A DNA stretch of 63,617 bases, taken from contig NW_026712507.1 of the NCBI RefSeq assembly GCF_022539665.2, forward strand, positions 1 to 63,617, read 5' to 3'. Below the pieces are notes generated by a model. It was not told the origin of the DNA. It did no database searches and was given only the letters and a program-made list of their open reading frames with translations. The stretch comes from Daphnia carinata (lineage: Eukaryota > Arthropoda > Branchiopoda > Diplostraca > Daphniidae). Made by a program: the position numbers and the translations under genes. Shown piece by piece: positions 18,891 to 30,439 of the stretch (positions within the stretch are counted from its first letter, which is position 1; every line of letters starts with the position of its first letter).

Positions 18891-21800
18891 TATATTTCGG
18901 TTATCAGTCTTTTCGGTTGTTTAACTGCTTGTCTTAGTGATCTTCTAACGGGAATTGCTACACTTGTTTGTTTCTTCCGTCTTTCTCTAGGCTTTTTTAC
19001 CGGTGTGGTTTCACTTTCTATAGGCAACTGTTCTCTTTCACTTCTCTCGCCAGTTTGTTCGGTTACCGTTTCGCTTGCGGCTCTTTCCCTTTCTTCTTCT
19101 TCTACTAACTGTGACTCTTGTACTCTTCTTCCCTTTTCTTCCCTTGTTTCTTCTTCTGTATTTCGTCGTTCATTCGCTCTGTCGGTTTCGGTTTCTGCGT
19201 CTTTCGGGTCACTTTCGCTTTCGGGGTCTACTTCCCTTCCCTTTTCGGTGGTATTTGCTACTAACTGATTCTCGTTGTCTACTTCTTGTCTACTTTTCCA
19301 CTTCTTTAGGCGGTTTACATGAACAACTGCCGTGTGGTTTTCTGTCGTTCTTCTAATTAAATAATTAAGATCAGAAAGTTTTTCTACGATTGTGAAAGGA
19401 CCATCCCAACGCATGTAAAATTTTCCTGTCTGTGGTTTCATTTCTTTTAATAAAACGAGATCTCCTTGTTCGAATGAACATTCCTTTAAGGATTTGTCGT
19501 AGTTCTCTTTTTGTCGTGATTGAGCTATAATTAATCTACTTTTTGCTAACTCTAAAGCTTCGTGCCACTGTTGAGAATAAACATTGGTTTGATCTTCTAA
19601 AAGACGATTCCTCATCGGAGGTCTTAGATCTGTCGGTTCCAGGGCGTCTCTACCCTTCAGGAGATAAAATGGAGTTTCACCTGTGCTGGAGTGGGGCGTT
19701 CGGTTGTAGGCTGCGACTACGTAATCAAGATGCTCGTCCCACAGCGATGGGTTTTGAGCGACGTGCGCAGTTAACATATCTCCTAGTGTGCGATTAAATC
19801 GTTCTACGGCTCCATCAGTTTGTGGGTGATAGGCCGTCGTTCTTAATTGCTTCACTCCTAGCTGTCTGCATAACTCTGCCATTGCCGACAACTGGAAGTT
19901 GGAACCTCTATCCGTAAGGATCTGAGAGGGCAACCCTTCGTAGTTGACGATGTGTCTAATGAATTTCCTCATGATAGTTTGCGCCGAAATTTCTTTTATG
20001 GCTAGAGCTATCACATACCTAGTGGTGTACTCCATTACCACTAGGATGTACCTATTACCTTTTGTACTTTCGGTTACGGGGCCTACTATGTCCATTGCCA
20101 ATCGTTGCCAGACGTAGTCTGCCACTGGGATTGGTTGGAGCGCGGCTTTGCACGCACCTGACACTTTGCGCTTGGCGCAGGTTAAACAGTTTAGAACGAA
20201 TACTTTTATATCATTGGCCATTCGTGGCCAGAAATACTTATTACTTATATTTGCTGTTGTTTTGGCTATCCCTAAATGACCTGCTAATTTGTGGTCGTGG
20301 TAGAGTTTCATAATGTCTACTCGTAGTGTTGCCGGCACTACTATTTTTCCTCTAGCGGTGGTCAAAACTCCACTAGGAAGATATCTGAACTCTTCCTCCT
20401 CATTTAGCTTGATCCCTCGTACAGCTTCCTGACAAAACTTGTCCTCTTGCTGTGCTATTATCCAATCATCTGCCACAACTTTTTGTGACATTACCACGTT
20501 TACTGGTATCCTACTAAGTGCATCGGCGTTCTGATGAAGTTTACCAGGACGGTACTGAATCTCCATTTCGAACTGTTGCAAAAATAAGAACCAGCGAGCC
20601 AACCTTCCAGTGGGCTCTCTGATTTTTTGAATGTACTGTAGAGGTCTATGGTCAGTGACTATCACAAAGCTAGTACCGTATAGGTAGTGGAAGAATGCCT
20701 TAACCGAATGGATAATGGCATATGCTTCCTTCTCCGTTGTACACCATTTCATTTGAACGTCAGTCAAGTGTTTAGAAGTATAGGCTATGGGATGTTCTAA
20801 GGATCTGCTTAATGATTCTGTTGACTCGTCAACCACTCGTAAGTCATCAGGTGACTCCTCAGTGGATCCGGGGTTGGCACTTGGATATGGCATTTGAGAA
20901 AGAACTCCGCCTACTCCATACCCGCACGCATCCGTATGTAGGATGAAAGGTCGCGCGAAATCTGGGTACGCAAGGGTTGGGGCGGAACATAGGCAATCTT
21001 TAATGCTTTCGAACGCGTTCATTTCCTCCTGCCCCCATTGCCATGGCACCGCGCTCCTGGTGAGCCGTGTTAGCGCATGGACTATATCGGCAAATTGATT
21101 TATAAAACGTCTATAATAATTAGCTAAGCCTAGGAATGCTCTGATCTGATCGGCGTTTTTTGGTGCCGGATATTTCCTTACAGCTTTTACTTTACTCGGG
21201 TCAACCATGACTCCTTTCTCTGATACGATGTGTCCTAAGTACTCAACTGTCTTCGCAGCGAACCTACATTTCTGAATTTTGACCTTCAGACCGTTTGCCT
21301 GCAAGAGGCGAAAGGTCGAGGTTAGGTGATCTGCATGTTCGGTTATACTTTTACTGTATACGATGATGTCATCGATATACACCATAACACATTTCCCTAT
21401 TAAAGGTTTGAGAACGATCTCCATCGTTCGTTGAAACGTGCTAGGGGCATTGCATAGCCCGAATGGCATCCTAATGTATTCAAAATGACCGGCTTCTGCC
21501 GTAAAAGCAGTTTTGTGTATGTCTTCTTCTTCTATTTCGATTTGCCAGTACCCACTGAACAAATCTAACGTCGAAAATAACTTGGCTCCGTGTAGGAGGT
21601 TTAGTGTGTCCTCAATTCTTGGAAGAGGGTACCGATCTTTTACTGTCACTGCATTTAGATCTCTATAATCAACGCACAGTCTCAATTCACCTGATTTTTT
21701 CTTTACCATGACGATGGATGCTCTGAAAGCACTGCGACTTTCCCTAATTATGTTGTATTTGAGCATTTCCTCAATTTGTTGTCTAGCAATCGGTTTTATC

Positions 21801-22510
21801 GCTTGGGGCATTCTATATGCACCTCTCAATTTTGGATTTCCTATTGTTTCTATTCTATGTTTTAATACGCTAGTTCTACCTAATTCAATCAATTTAGATG
21901 CGAATACATCCTTATGATTATTTAAAACTTGACTAATGTGCACTCTGTCTTTCACAGCTAAGTGTGACAGTTGAAACGTTATGTTCGAATTTTGTTGAAT
22001 ATTATAAATAGGGGTTACTAATTTTCTAAAATTTATTCTAGTCTCTACTCCGCTAGTTTCTAATGTTAATATGTGATTTGCTACATCTATTTTAGTTTTA
22101 TACTTATGAAAAAAGTCTAAACCTAGTATACAACCTTCCTGAGCTTCTGGTAAAACGAAAAAATCATGTTGCAAAATACAACTTGGTGCTAATTTTATGC
22201 TAAGTGTGAAATATCCTAATGGGTACATGACGTTCCCTGATGCTGAAATGAACGATTGCTGATTGTGACATTCTAGTTCAACTAAAATTGCTTTGTGAGG
22301 TAGAAGAGCAAATTTATCTGATGACATGATACTGGCTGCTGCACCAGTGTCTATTAGGGCTTGGGATTTTTGTGTGCTGAATTCTACAGGTATTCTAATT
22401 AAGCTACATGTCTGTTTTGGTTGTTCTAATCTGCTTTTTCCTGCAGTCTCTTCGGATTTTTGGTCCGACATTCTCTTGCGATGTGACCTTTGTTGCCGCA
22501 TCTGTGGCAT
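18890..22510 (-). CDS. pol: Element 1 Pol polyprotein: PR-RT-RNaseH-IN, 1206 aa
   Basis: Aspartic protease with ALIDTGAAAS (Asp about 54); reverse transcriptase with YIDD near 378-381; RNase H with HTDACGYG (Asp about 527); integrase with an HHCC zinc finger near 735-775, the DDE triad at about 807, 867 and 903 (MDIVG, TDRGS, VERFN), and a GPFT module (WDGPFTIV) near the C-terminus; then a Glu/Arg-rich tail. All catalytic residues are present, so the enzyme looks functional. The frame is -1 relative to gag and overlaps it by 85 nt (22426-22510), so translation probably uses a -1 frameshift. Candidate slip runs in the overlap are CCAAAAATCC and GGAAAAAGC, neither a textbook heptamer. Confidence 0.93.
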   Translation of the reverse strand: MPQMRQQRSHRKRMSDQKSEETAGKSRLEQPKQTCSLIRIPVEFSTQKSQALIDTGAAASIMSSDKFALLPHKAILVELECHNQQSFISASGNVMYPLGYFTLSIKLAPSCILQHDFFVLPEAQEGCILGLDFFHKYKTKIDVANHILTLETSGVETRINFRKLVTPIYNIQQNSNITFQLSHLAVKDRVHISQVLNNHKDVFASKLIELGRTSVLKHRIETIGNPKLRGAYRMPQAIKPIARQQIEEMLKYNIIRESRSAFRASIVMVKKKSGELRLCVDYRDLNAVTVKDRYPLPRIEDTLNLLHGAKLFSTLDLFSGYWQIEIEEEDIHKTAFTAEAGHFEYIRMPFGLCNAPSTFQRTMEIVLKPLIGKCVMVYIDDIIVYSKSITEHADHLTSTFRLLQANGLKVKIQKCRFAAKTVEYLGHIVSEKGVMVDPSKVKAVRKYPAPKNADQIRAFLGLANYYRRFINQFADIVHALTRLTRSAVPWQWGQEEMNAFESIKDCLCSAPTLAYPDFARPFILHTDACGYGVGGVLSQMPYPSANPGSTEESPDDLRVVDESTESLSRSLEHPIAYTSKHLTDVQMKWCTTEKEAYAIIHSVKAFFHYLYGTSFVIVTDHRPLQYIQKIREPTGRLARWFLFLQQFEMEIQYRPGKLHQNADALSRIPVNVVMSQKVVADDWIIAQQEDKFCQEAVRGIKLNEEEEFRYLPSGVLTTARGKIVVPATLRVDIMKLYHDHKLAGHLGIAKTTANISNKYFWPRMANDIKVFVLNCLTCAKRKVSGACKAALQPIPVADYVWQRLAMDIVGPVTESTKGNRYILVVMEYTTRYVIALAIKEISAQTIMRKFIRHIVNYEGLPSQILTDRGSNFQLSAMAELCRQLGVKQLRTTAYHPQTDGAVERFNRTLGDMLTAHVAQNPSLWDEHLDYVVAAYNRTPHSSTGETPFYLLKGRDALEPTDLRPPMRNRLLEDQTNVYSQQWHEALELAKSRLIIAQSRQKENYDKSLKECSFEQGDLVLLKEMKPQTGKFYMRWDGPFTIVEKLSDLNYLIRRTTENHTAVVHVNRLKKWKSRQEVDNENQLVANTTEKGREVDPESESDPKDAETETDRANERRNTEEETREEKGRRVQESQLVEEEERERAASETVTEQTGERSEREQLPIESETTPVKKPRERRKKQTSVAIPVRRSLRQAVKQPKRLITEI

Positions 22511-25053
22511 ATTATCGCGTCGTCCTTACTTCTACTACTTGATCTTTGTTTGTTTGAGTCACGAGTTGAGTGAGGGCTTTTGGACCTCGACCTGTCGTTG
22601 TTCGATCTATTTCTAGAACTACTTCTGTCTCTTTGTCTACTCTCCGATTCACGGGATCTCCCACGGCTTGTCGATCTTTCACGTGATCGTGAACGATTTC
22701 TGTCGTAGTACCTATCCTTGTCTTGGTTGTATGAACGGTCTTGGCGGCTTCTATTGTGTGAACTATCTCTAGATGGTTGCCTGTCTTCCCATTTAACACT
22801 ATTTCTTCTTGTCGAGTCCCTACCTTGTCGGTACGTGTCGACACTATTTACTGATGAATCTTGTCCCACTATCGGTTTTGTACCTGCTAAATTTAGTTTT
22901 ATTAAGTTATTTTTTAACTCATCCAATTCCGCTTCTAGATCTCTTACTGGTCTTTGTGTTTCAAGTTTAAAAATAGATTTAGGTTCTAGTGCCTGAGTAC
23001 TATATGCTATCATTTCTGCTTCTAACGCTGCTTTTTTGAAGTTTTCCCAATTTGGTGTAGAGGGGTATTTGCTGTGGTAAAGAATTGTTTTGATCTGTGG
23101 GAGTAATCCTTCTAACAGCATTTTTATGAAAGTATCATCTTTCAGTGCTATTAATTGTCTACATGGACCTTGTTCTTCGTCCCCTTCCTCATAATAAATG
23201 GAATTGAATGCCTGTTCAATTTTATTAATGAAGTGTCTTACTGGTTGGTTTGGCGATTGTTTTACTGAAAATAACTGTGTCTTTTGTTTAGCGCTATCTG
23301 CTGGGTGTTGGAAATGTTCCTTCAGCGCAACTCTCCATTCGTTGTACGTTTCTCTCGGAAACTCTCTTAAACGTTCTACATACCACTGTAAGGCTGATCC
23401 CTTCAATCGCGTGGCTAAGAATTTTTTTACAGATTCCCTGGGCCATTCGTGGATTGTGGCTATTGCTTCTGCATCGCGTAGCCATACCTTTATGGGTTGA
23501 TCGTTTACATTCCCACTATAGATTGGTATAGTTTGGATTTCATCTTTTCTGGAAATAGCAGCTGCTAAGGCACGCATGTCTTCGTTTGCAGCCATTTCTA
23601 TTTGTTGAATCTGGAATCTGTCAACAGTGTCTATTCCTATTGCTTGAGTTGTTTTTAGCGCGTGGTTGTCTTGCTTTAGTGCTTCTAAATCTAGCTTCAA
23701 GTTGTCGTATTCTCTACCTACGGTATCTACTTGCTTAGTTGCTTGTCTTTCCTGCTGGAGGGCTTGTTTTAACTCCTCAATTTCAAGTTCTAAAGAGTTT
23801 ATTTTTCTACTACTTATTGTCAGATTGTGTTGGGCGATTTCAATTTCGTTGCTGCTTGCTGCGATCGCGATGTTTCTCTTGAATTCCCTTAGTTGGTTTT
23901 CTAGAGCTTGATTTGTGGTCTGTAATTGATTCTTTTCTTCTGCTTGACGGGTCTGGTTCAGTTGGAGGGTTTGTGAAGTTGATTGATTGATGGTTAATTC
24001 CTGTCTTAGTCGATTGTTTTCTAGTTGTAGTTTCACTAAGTTGTCTTTTTGTTCTACTTGTTCCTTTTTTAGAAGATCTATTTCTTCTAGTTTTTCTTCA
24101 ACTGATTTGGACAATTCTGAAATTTCCTTATTCTTCTTTGCTTGATCCAGAATTAGTTTTTTGTGTTCTGCCTGAAGCGTTACAATTTCTATTTCTTGTT
24201 CTATGCTTTTAGTTTCTAAAGCTTTGTAACTGATCTGTAACTTGTCTAGGTCAATTTGAGTTGTGGTAAACTTTTTTAGTAGACTGGTTCCTTCTTCGAG
24301 GAGTTGTTCTTCTCTTAGTTTTAGTTTGTCCACTTCGCTTCGCAGCCTAGTTTTTTCGTTTACTAATTTAGTTTTTACTGACGAATGTTCTGATTCTACT
24401 TGTTTAATTGTGGATTCTAATAGATGTACGTCTTGGGTTTTCTTTACTAATGTAGAAATTAAATTTGATTTTTCTTCTTGAGTTTGTTCTAATTGCTGGG
24501 ACAAATTATGTGCTTGGTATTCTATTGCCTGTTGATGGGCGGCGGTAGTGTGAATTAATGCAAGACCTTGATTTTCAAGTTCTTGGATCTTTGTTTCTGC
24601 TGCCACTAGTTTTTCTGTAATTAGTTTGTACTCTAAATCCTTTTCTTTTAACCTTGTTTTTAAGTGTTTTGTTGCTAACTTATCCTTTGTTGATTCTAAT
24701 TCTAATTTGTATTGCTTAATTGATTGATGAATCCCCAATAAAGCTGTTTTCAAAAAATCTCTTTCTTCTAGCAGCCTGTTCTTCTTTTTGCTGGGTAGAT
24801 TTTCGTTTGAGTGATACTTAGTTAACTGTTTCTCTTCGTCACTTTCTTTTGGACTTTCCTCTGCACTTCTAGTCCGTTTTATTGGAACTATCCGAACTTC
24901 TGAAATCTCAGTGTCTAATGTAGGGTAAACTTTCTGTGTTGACCGTCTGGTGTCAACCAAACTTTTTCTACTAGGACGCTCTTTCACAGCTAACGACTCA
25001 TCTACTGGGGCTGTCGGTTTGTATAAATCTACCGTTAAATTGTCAGATGACAT
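22426..25053 (-). CDS. gag: Element 1 Gag with long N-terminal coiled coil, 875 aa
   Basis: Structural protein. Residues about 90-460 are an almost uninterrupted Gln/Glu/Lys/Leu heptad-like coiled coil with very few Gly or Pro. About 500-650 is a retrotransposon-gag capsid-type segment (for example LKGSALQWYVERLREFP). About 740-845 is an Arg-Ser-rich domain with many RS and SR dipeptides. A CCHC nucleocapsid knuckle (CHRCGNKGHIAREC) lies at about 849-862, shortly before the stop. Gag proteins of this group are usually 350-500 residues, so the coiled coil is an unusual addition. The start ATG at 25053 is about 230 bp from the 5' LTR. Confidence 0.85.
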   Translation of the reverse strand: MSSDNLTVDLYKPTAPVDESLAVKERPSRKSLVDTRRSTQKVYPTLDTEISEVRIVPIKRTRSAEESPKESDEEKQLTKYHSNENLPSKKKNRLLEERDFLKTALLGIHQSIKQYKLELESTKDKLATKHLKTRLKEKDLEYKLITEKLVAAETKIQELENQGLALIHTTAAHQQAIEYQAHNLSQQLEQTQEEKSNLISTLVKKTQDVHLLESTIKQVESEHSSVKTKLVNEKTRLRSEVDKLKLREEQLLEEGTSLLKKFTTTQIDLDKLQISYKALETKSIEQEIEIVTLQAEHKKLILDQAKKNKEISELSKSVEEKLEEIDLLKKEQVEQKDNLVKLQLENNRLRQELTINQSTSQTLQLNQTRQAEEKNQLQTTNQALENQLREFKRNIAIAASSNEIEIAQHNLTISSRKINSLELEIEELKQALQQERQATKQVDTVGREYDNLKLDLEALKQDNHALKTTQAIGIDTVDRFQIQQIEMAANEDMRALAAAISRKDEIQTIPIYSGNVNDQPIKVWLRDAEAIATIHEWPRESVKKFLATRLKGSALQWYVERLREFPRETYNEWRVALKEHFQHPADSAKQKTQLFSVKQSPNQPVRHFINKIEQAFNSIYYEEGDEEQGPCRQLIALKDDTFIKMLLEGLLPQIKTILYHSKYPSTPNWENFKKAALEAEMIAYSTQALEPKSIFKLETQRPVRDLEAELDELKNNLIKLNLAGTKPIVGQDSSVNSVDTYRQGRDSTRRNSVKWEDRQPSRDSSHNRSRQDRSYNQDKDRYYDRNRSRSRERSTSRGRSRESESRQRDRSSSRNRSNNDRSRSKSPHSTRDSNKQRSSSRSKDDAIICHRCGNKGHIARECRTKNPKRLQEKAD

Positions 25054-25269
25054 TTAAATGACTTGCCCTTTATCGCGGGGAGTGTAGACGTCTGACGACC
25101 GTCTGCGATGTCTCGGATGGTTTGTGCTTGTTGCTCTTCAGGGTTCCGGGTTGGAAAACTCTATCGTTGGGAGTTTTAGACGTCTGCCGACCGTCTTCAA
25201 TATCTCGAACGGATGGTGCTCTCTGTTCTGCAGTGTTCCGGGCTGTTAATCTTTTGAACGAAGTTCAAA

Positions 25270-25286
25270 ACTGGACACGTTCACCA
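25270..25286 (-). promoter_or_regulatory. Primer-binding site of element 1
   Basis: Two bases inside the 5' LTR end (ACA), the minus strand reads TGGTGAACGTGTCC. TGG is the complement of a tRNA CCA end. The matching tRNA is not identified here. The rest of 25054-25288 is leader without a clear feature. Confidence 0.65.
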
Positions 25287-25288
25287 AA

Positions 25289-25624
25289 TGTAGTGGGCGT
25301 ATTTATCACTACGAATAAACACACTGAGTGGAATGTGATTGAGTGTATTTCAATTACACATAATGATACAGCACTGGTACATGCACAGGTATACAAGTCA
25401 CGGTGTTAACTCCTTGACGTCGCAACCGTGGGCGCGTCTTTTATAGATAACGCGGGATCGTGAGTTGCGACTCAAGGTGTGGACGTGGCTGCCTACGTGG
25501 CTGTAGACTTCCTTGGAAGCGTCGTGGGTGGTAAGTAGATGCTTGGGTGCCTCGTTGCCGTGCGTGGTAGGGGTGCCGGTGATTGACAGCTCGCTGCACT
25601 GGATGAGGAGTTAGCCTCATCACA
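25289..25624 (-). repeat. 5' LTR of element 1, complete (336 bp)
   Basis: Runs TGTGATGAGG...CCCACTACA on the minus strand, with TG...CA ends. It abuts the 70-bp satellite at 25625 on its outer side. Confidence 0.9.
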
Positions 25625-28600
25625 CACTATATTCACATTGAATACACGTATATTTGATACTGTTTAATTTAGATCATGAAACTGATTCTATAACACTATA
25701 TTCACATTGAATACACGTATATTTGATGCTGTTTGAATGTAGATCATGAAACTGATTCTATAACACTATATTCACATTGAATACACGTATATTTGATGCT
25801 GTTTGAATGTAGATATTGAAACTCACTGTATCACACTATATTCACATTGAATGCACGTATATTTGATGCTGTTTGAATGTAGATATTGAAACTGATTCTA
25901 TAACACTATATTCACATTGAATACACGTATATTTGATGCTGTTTGAATGTAGATATTGAAACTCACAGTATCACACTATATTCACATTGAATACACGTAT
26001 ATTTGATGCTGTTTGAATGTAGATCATGAAACTGCTTCTATAACACTATATTCACATTAAATACACGTATATTTGATGCTGTTTGAATGTAGATATTGAA
26101 ACTCACTGTATCACACTATATTCACATTGAATACACGTATATTTGATGCTGTTTGAATGTAGATATTGAAACTCACTGTATCACACTATATTCACATTAA
26201 ATACACGTATATTTGATATTGTTTGAATGTAGATTATGAAACTGATTCTATAACACTATATTCACATTGAATACATGTATATTTGATGCTGTTTGAATGT
26301 AGATATTGAAACTCACTGTATCACACTATATTCACATTGAATACACGTATATTTGATGCTGTTTGAATGTAGATATTGAAACTCACTGTATCACACTATA
26401 TTCACATTGAATACACGTATATTTGATGCTGTTTGAATGTAGATATTGAAACTCCCTGCATCACACTATATTCACATTGAATACACGTATATTTGATGCT
26501 GTTTGAATGTAGATCATGAAACTGCTTCTATAACACTATATTCACATTGAATACACGTATATTTGATACTGTTTGAATGTAGATATTGAAACTCACTGTA
26601 TCACACTATATTCACATTGAATACACGTATACTTGATGCTGTTTGAATTTAGATATTGAAACTCACTATATCACACTATATTCACAATGAATACACGTAT
26701 ATTTGATGCTATTTGAATGTAGATATTGAAACTCACTGTATCACACTATATTCACATTGAATACAAGTATATTTGATGCTGTTTGAATGTAGATATTGAA
26801 ACTCACTGTATCACACTATATTCACATTGAATACACGTATATTTGATGCTGTTTGAATGTAGATATTGAAACTGATTCTATAACACTATATTCACATTCA
26901 ATACACGTATATTTGATGCTGTTTGAATGTAGATATTGAAACTCACTGTATCATACTATATTCACATTGAATACACGTATATTTGATGCTGTTTGAATGT
27001 AGATATTGAAACTGATTATATAACACTATATTTACATTGAATACACGTATATTTGATGCTGTTTGAATGTAGATATTGAAACTGATTCTATAACACTATA
27101 TTCACATTGAATACACGTATATTTGATGCTGTTTGAATGTAGATATTGAAACTCACTGTATCACACTATATTCACATTGAATACACGTATATTTGATGCT
27201 GTTTGAATGTAGATCATGAAACTGCTTCTATAACACTATATTCACATTGAATACACGTATATTTGATGCTGTTTGAATGTAGATATTGAAACTCACTGTA
27301 TCACACTATATTCACATTGAATACACGTATATTTGTTGCTGTTTGAATGTAGATATTGAAACTCACTGTATCACACTATATTCACATTGAATACACGTAT
27401 ATTTGATGCTGTTTGAATGTAGATATTGAAACTGATTCTATAACACTATATTCACATTGAATACACGTATATTTGATGCTGTTTGAATGTAGATATTGAA
27501 ACTCCCTGCATCACACTATATTCACATTGAATACACGTATATTTGATGCTGTTTGAATGTAGATATTGAAACTCACTGTATCACACTATATTCACATTGA
27601 ATACACGTATATTTGATGCTGTTTGAATGTAGATCATGAAACTGCTTCTATAACACTATATTCACATTGAATACACGTATATTTGATGCTATTTGAATGT
27701 AGATATTAGAATTCACTGTATCACACTATATTCACATTGAATACAAGTATATTTGATGCTGTTTGAATGTAGATATTGAAACTCACTGTATCACACTATA
27801 TTCACATTGAATACACGTATATTTGATGCTGTTTGAATGTAGATATTGAAACTGATTCTATAACACTATATTCACATTGAATACACGTGTATTTGATGCT
27901 GTTTGAATGTAGATATTGAAACTCACAGTATCACACTATATTCACATTGAATACACGTATATTTGATGCTGTTTGAATATAGATATGAAACTGATTCTAT
28001 AACACTATATTCACATTGAATACACGTATATTTGATGCTGTTTGAATGTAGATAATGAAACTGATTCTATAACACTATATTCACATTGAATACACGTATA
28101 TTTGATGCTGTTTGAATGTAGATCATGAAACTGCTTCTATAACACTATATTCGCATTGAATACACGTATATTTGATGCTGTTTGAATGTAGATATTGAAA
28201 CTGATTATATAACACTATATTCACATTGAATACACGTATATTTGATGCTGTTTGAATGTAGATATTGAAACTCACTGTATCACACTATATTCACATTGAA
28301 TACACGTATATTTGTTGCTGTTTGAATGTAGATATTGAAACTCACTGTATCACACTATATTCACATTGAATACACGTATATTTGATGCTGTTTGAATGTA
28401 GATATTGAAACTGATTCTATAACACTATATTCACATTGAATACACGTATATTTGATGCTGTTTGAATGTAGATATTGAAACTCCTTGTATCACACTATAT
28501 TCACATTGAATACACGTATATTTGATGCTGTTTGAATGTAGATATTGAAACTCACTGTATCACACTATATTCACATTGAATACACGTATATTTGATGCTG

Positions 28601-29750
28601 TTTGAATGTAGATCATGAAACTGCTTCTATAACACTATATTCACATTGAATACACGTATATTTGATGCTATTTGAATGTAGATATTAAAACGCACTGTAT
28701 CCCACTATATTCACATTGAATACAAGTATATTTGATGCTGTTTGAATGTAGATATTGAAACTCACTGTATCACACTATATTCACATTGAATACACGTATA
28801 TTTGATGCTGTTTGAATGTAGATATTGAAACTGATTCTATAACACTATATTCACATTGAATACACGTGTATTTGATGCTGTTTGAATGTAGATATTGAAA
28901 CTCACAGTATCACACTATATTCACATTGAATACACGTATATTTGATGCTGTTTGAATATAGATATTGAAACTCACTGTATCACACTATATTCACATTGAA
29001 TACACGTATATTTGATGCTGTTTAAATGTAGATAATGAAACTGATTCTATAACACTATATTCACATTATATACACGTATATTTGATGCTGTTTGAATGTA
29101 GATCATGAAACTGCTTCTATAACACTATATTCGCATTGAATACACGTATATTTGATGCTGTTTGAATGTAGATATTGAAACTGATTATATAACACTATAT
29201 TTACATTGAATACACGTATATTTGATGCTGTTTGAATGTAGATATTGAAACTCACTGTATCACACTATATTCACATTGAATACACGTATATTTGATGCTG
29301 TTTGAATGTAGATATTGATACTGATTATATAACACTATATTTACATTAAATACACGTATATTTAATGCTGTTTGAATGTAGATATTGAAATTTACTGTAT
29401 CACACTATCTTAACATTGAATACACGTATATTTGATGCTGTTTGAATGTAGATATTGAAACTCACTGTATCACACTATATTCACATTGAATACACGTATA
29501 TTTGATGCTGTTTGAATGTAGATATTGAAACTCACTGTATCACACTATATTCACATTGAATACACGTATATTTGATACTGTTTGAATTTAGATCATGAAA
29601 CTGCTTCTATAACACTATATTCACATTGAATACACGTATATTTGATGCTGTTTGAATGTAGATATTGAAACTCACTGTATCACACTATATTCACATTGAA
29701 TACACGTATATTTGATGCTGTTTGAATGTAGATATTGAAACTGATTATAT
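25625..29750 (+). repeat. 70-bp satellite array, segment A
   Basis: About 59 head-to-tail copies of a 70-bp AT-rich monomer (core CACTATATTCACATTGAATA, then CACGTATATTTGATGCTG). The most variable part is a 10-bp window reading GATTCTATAA, CACTGTATCA, GCTTCTATAA or GATTATATAA. Rare variants recur in the same order about 980 bp (14 monomers) apart, for example TTTGTTGCT at 27333 and 28312 and CACGTGTATT at 27885 and 28864, so a higher-order unit has been duplicated. Confidence 0.97.
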
Positions 29751-30142
29751 TGTAGCGAATGGTTTCTTACTAGTTCGCGAAATACGAGAATGGCGTGAGA
29801 GAGAGCTTCAACGCCCGTTCTCACCCTCCGTTATAGCTGTAACGGGGAGACTCACCTTCCGTCGGGAATGGTCGTCTTTCTCCATCCGATCGCTTTAGCC
29901 TTGGATGGGCGGAAGATGCGAACGATGAAAAACCCGGGCAGAGTAGTCAGGCAGTGAGTAGTCTGGTCAGTTGTGAGTCAGTCGTGTTAGTCTGTTTTTC
30001 TTTAACTTGTGCGTTTCTGTCCCTAGTGTAAGCAGTTATTTCCCTTTCTTTTATGTTACCCTTTTAGTGTTACGCCTTGTGTAGTTGGCCGTGTTGGTTA
30101 AAACCCTGTAATAAACAGTTACTCCCGTGATCGCTCGTTACA
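29751..30142 (+). repeat. 5' LTR of element 2
   Basis: 392 bp, TGTAGCGAAT...CGCTCGTTACA. It contains a GTAATAAACAG polyadenylation-type motif near 30107-30117. No difference from the 3' LTR was seen. Confidence 0.97.
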
Positions 30143-30439
30143 TGGTGGAGATGCAGGGTACACCTACCTGCTAGAGCAAGGTAAGTCTTTTGGCGTTTTC
30201 GTGAAGGTAATAGTGGAGTAAGGAGCTAGGAGGCGGGTACTGTTGGGAGGTCCTTGGGAAGTGCGACCAGCGGGTACGGTTACCTTAAATTGCTTGGGCA
30301 TAGGACCACAGTCCCGGCCGAACTTCTTGCCCCTCTGTTTTCCTCCACTGCCTGTGAAGACCTTGTTCGGTGGGTAAAATAGGTGTACGGGGGAAACCTT
30401 GAGACCGGAGAGTCGTAGGATTTCGGGTTAAGGGGGTAG
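30143..30439 (+). promoter_or_regulatory. Element 2 leader: primer-binding site and splice donor
   Basis: TGGTGGAGATGCAGGG follows the LTR end directly and is the likely tRNA primer site. A strong donor-like CAAG/GTAAGTC lies at 30180/30181. In env-carrying gypsy elements a leader donor joins to an acceptor before env to make the env mRNA, so this site may serve that purpose here. The acceptor is not established; CCCCAG near 35703 is one candidate. Confidence 0.6.

Larger units (their letters stand above)
14544..25624 (-). mobile_element. Element 1: Ty3/gypsy env-carrying LTR retroelement (about 11.1 kb)
   Basis: Minus-strand order: 5' LTR (25289-25624), PBS, gag, pol, env, an antisense two-exon frame, polypurine tract, 3' LTR (14544-14861). 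PR-RT-RNaseH-IN order identifies Ty3/gypsy. The three frames are open over their full length and the shared 318 bp of the LTRs are identical by eye, so the insertion is recent. The 3' LTR lacks its last 18 bp and joins vasa-like DNA, while the 5' side joins the 70-bp satellite. No target duplication is therefore visible. Features beyond the standard set are a long coiled-coil gag, an envelope with repeated CLT...C...W motifs, and the antisense frame. Confidence 0.95.

Noticed and set aside
25625-29750. CRISPR-like appearance of regularly spaced repeats
   Set aside because: The repeats are contiguous 70-bp monomers with no unique spacers, in eukaryotic DNA with introns and retroelements. This is a satellite.
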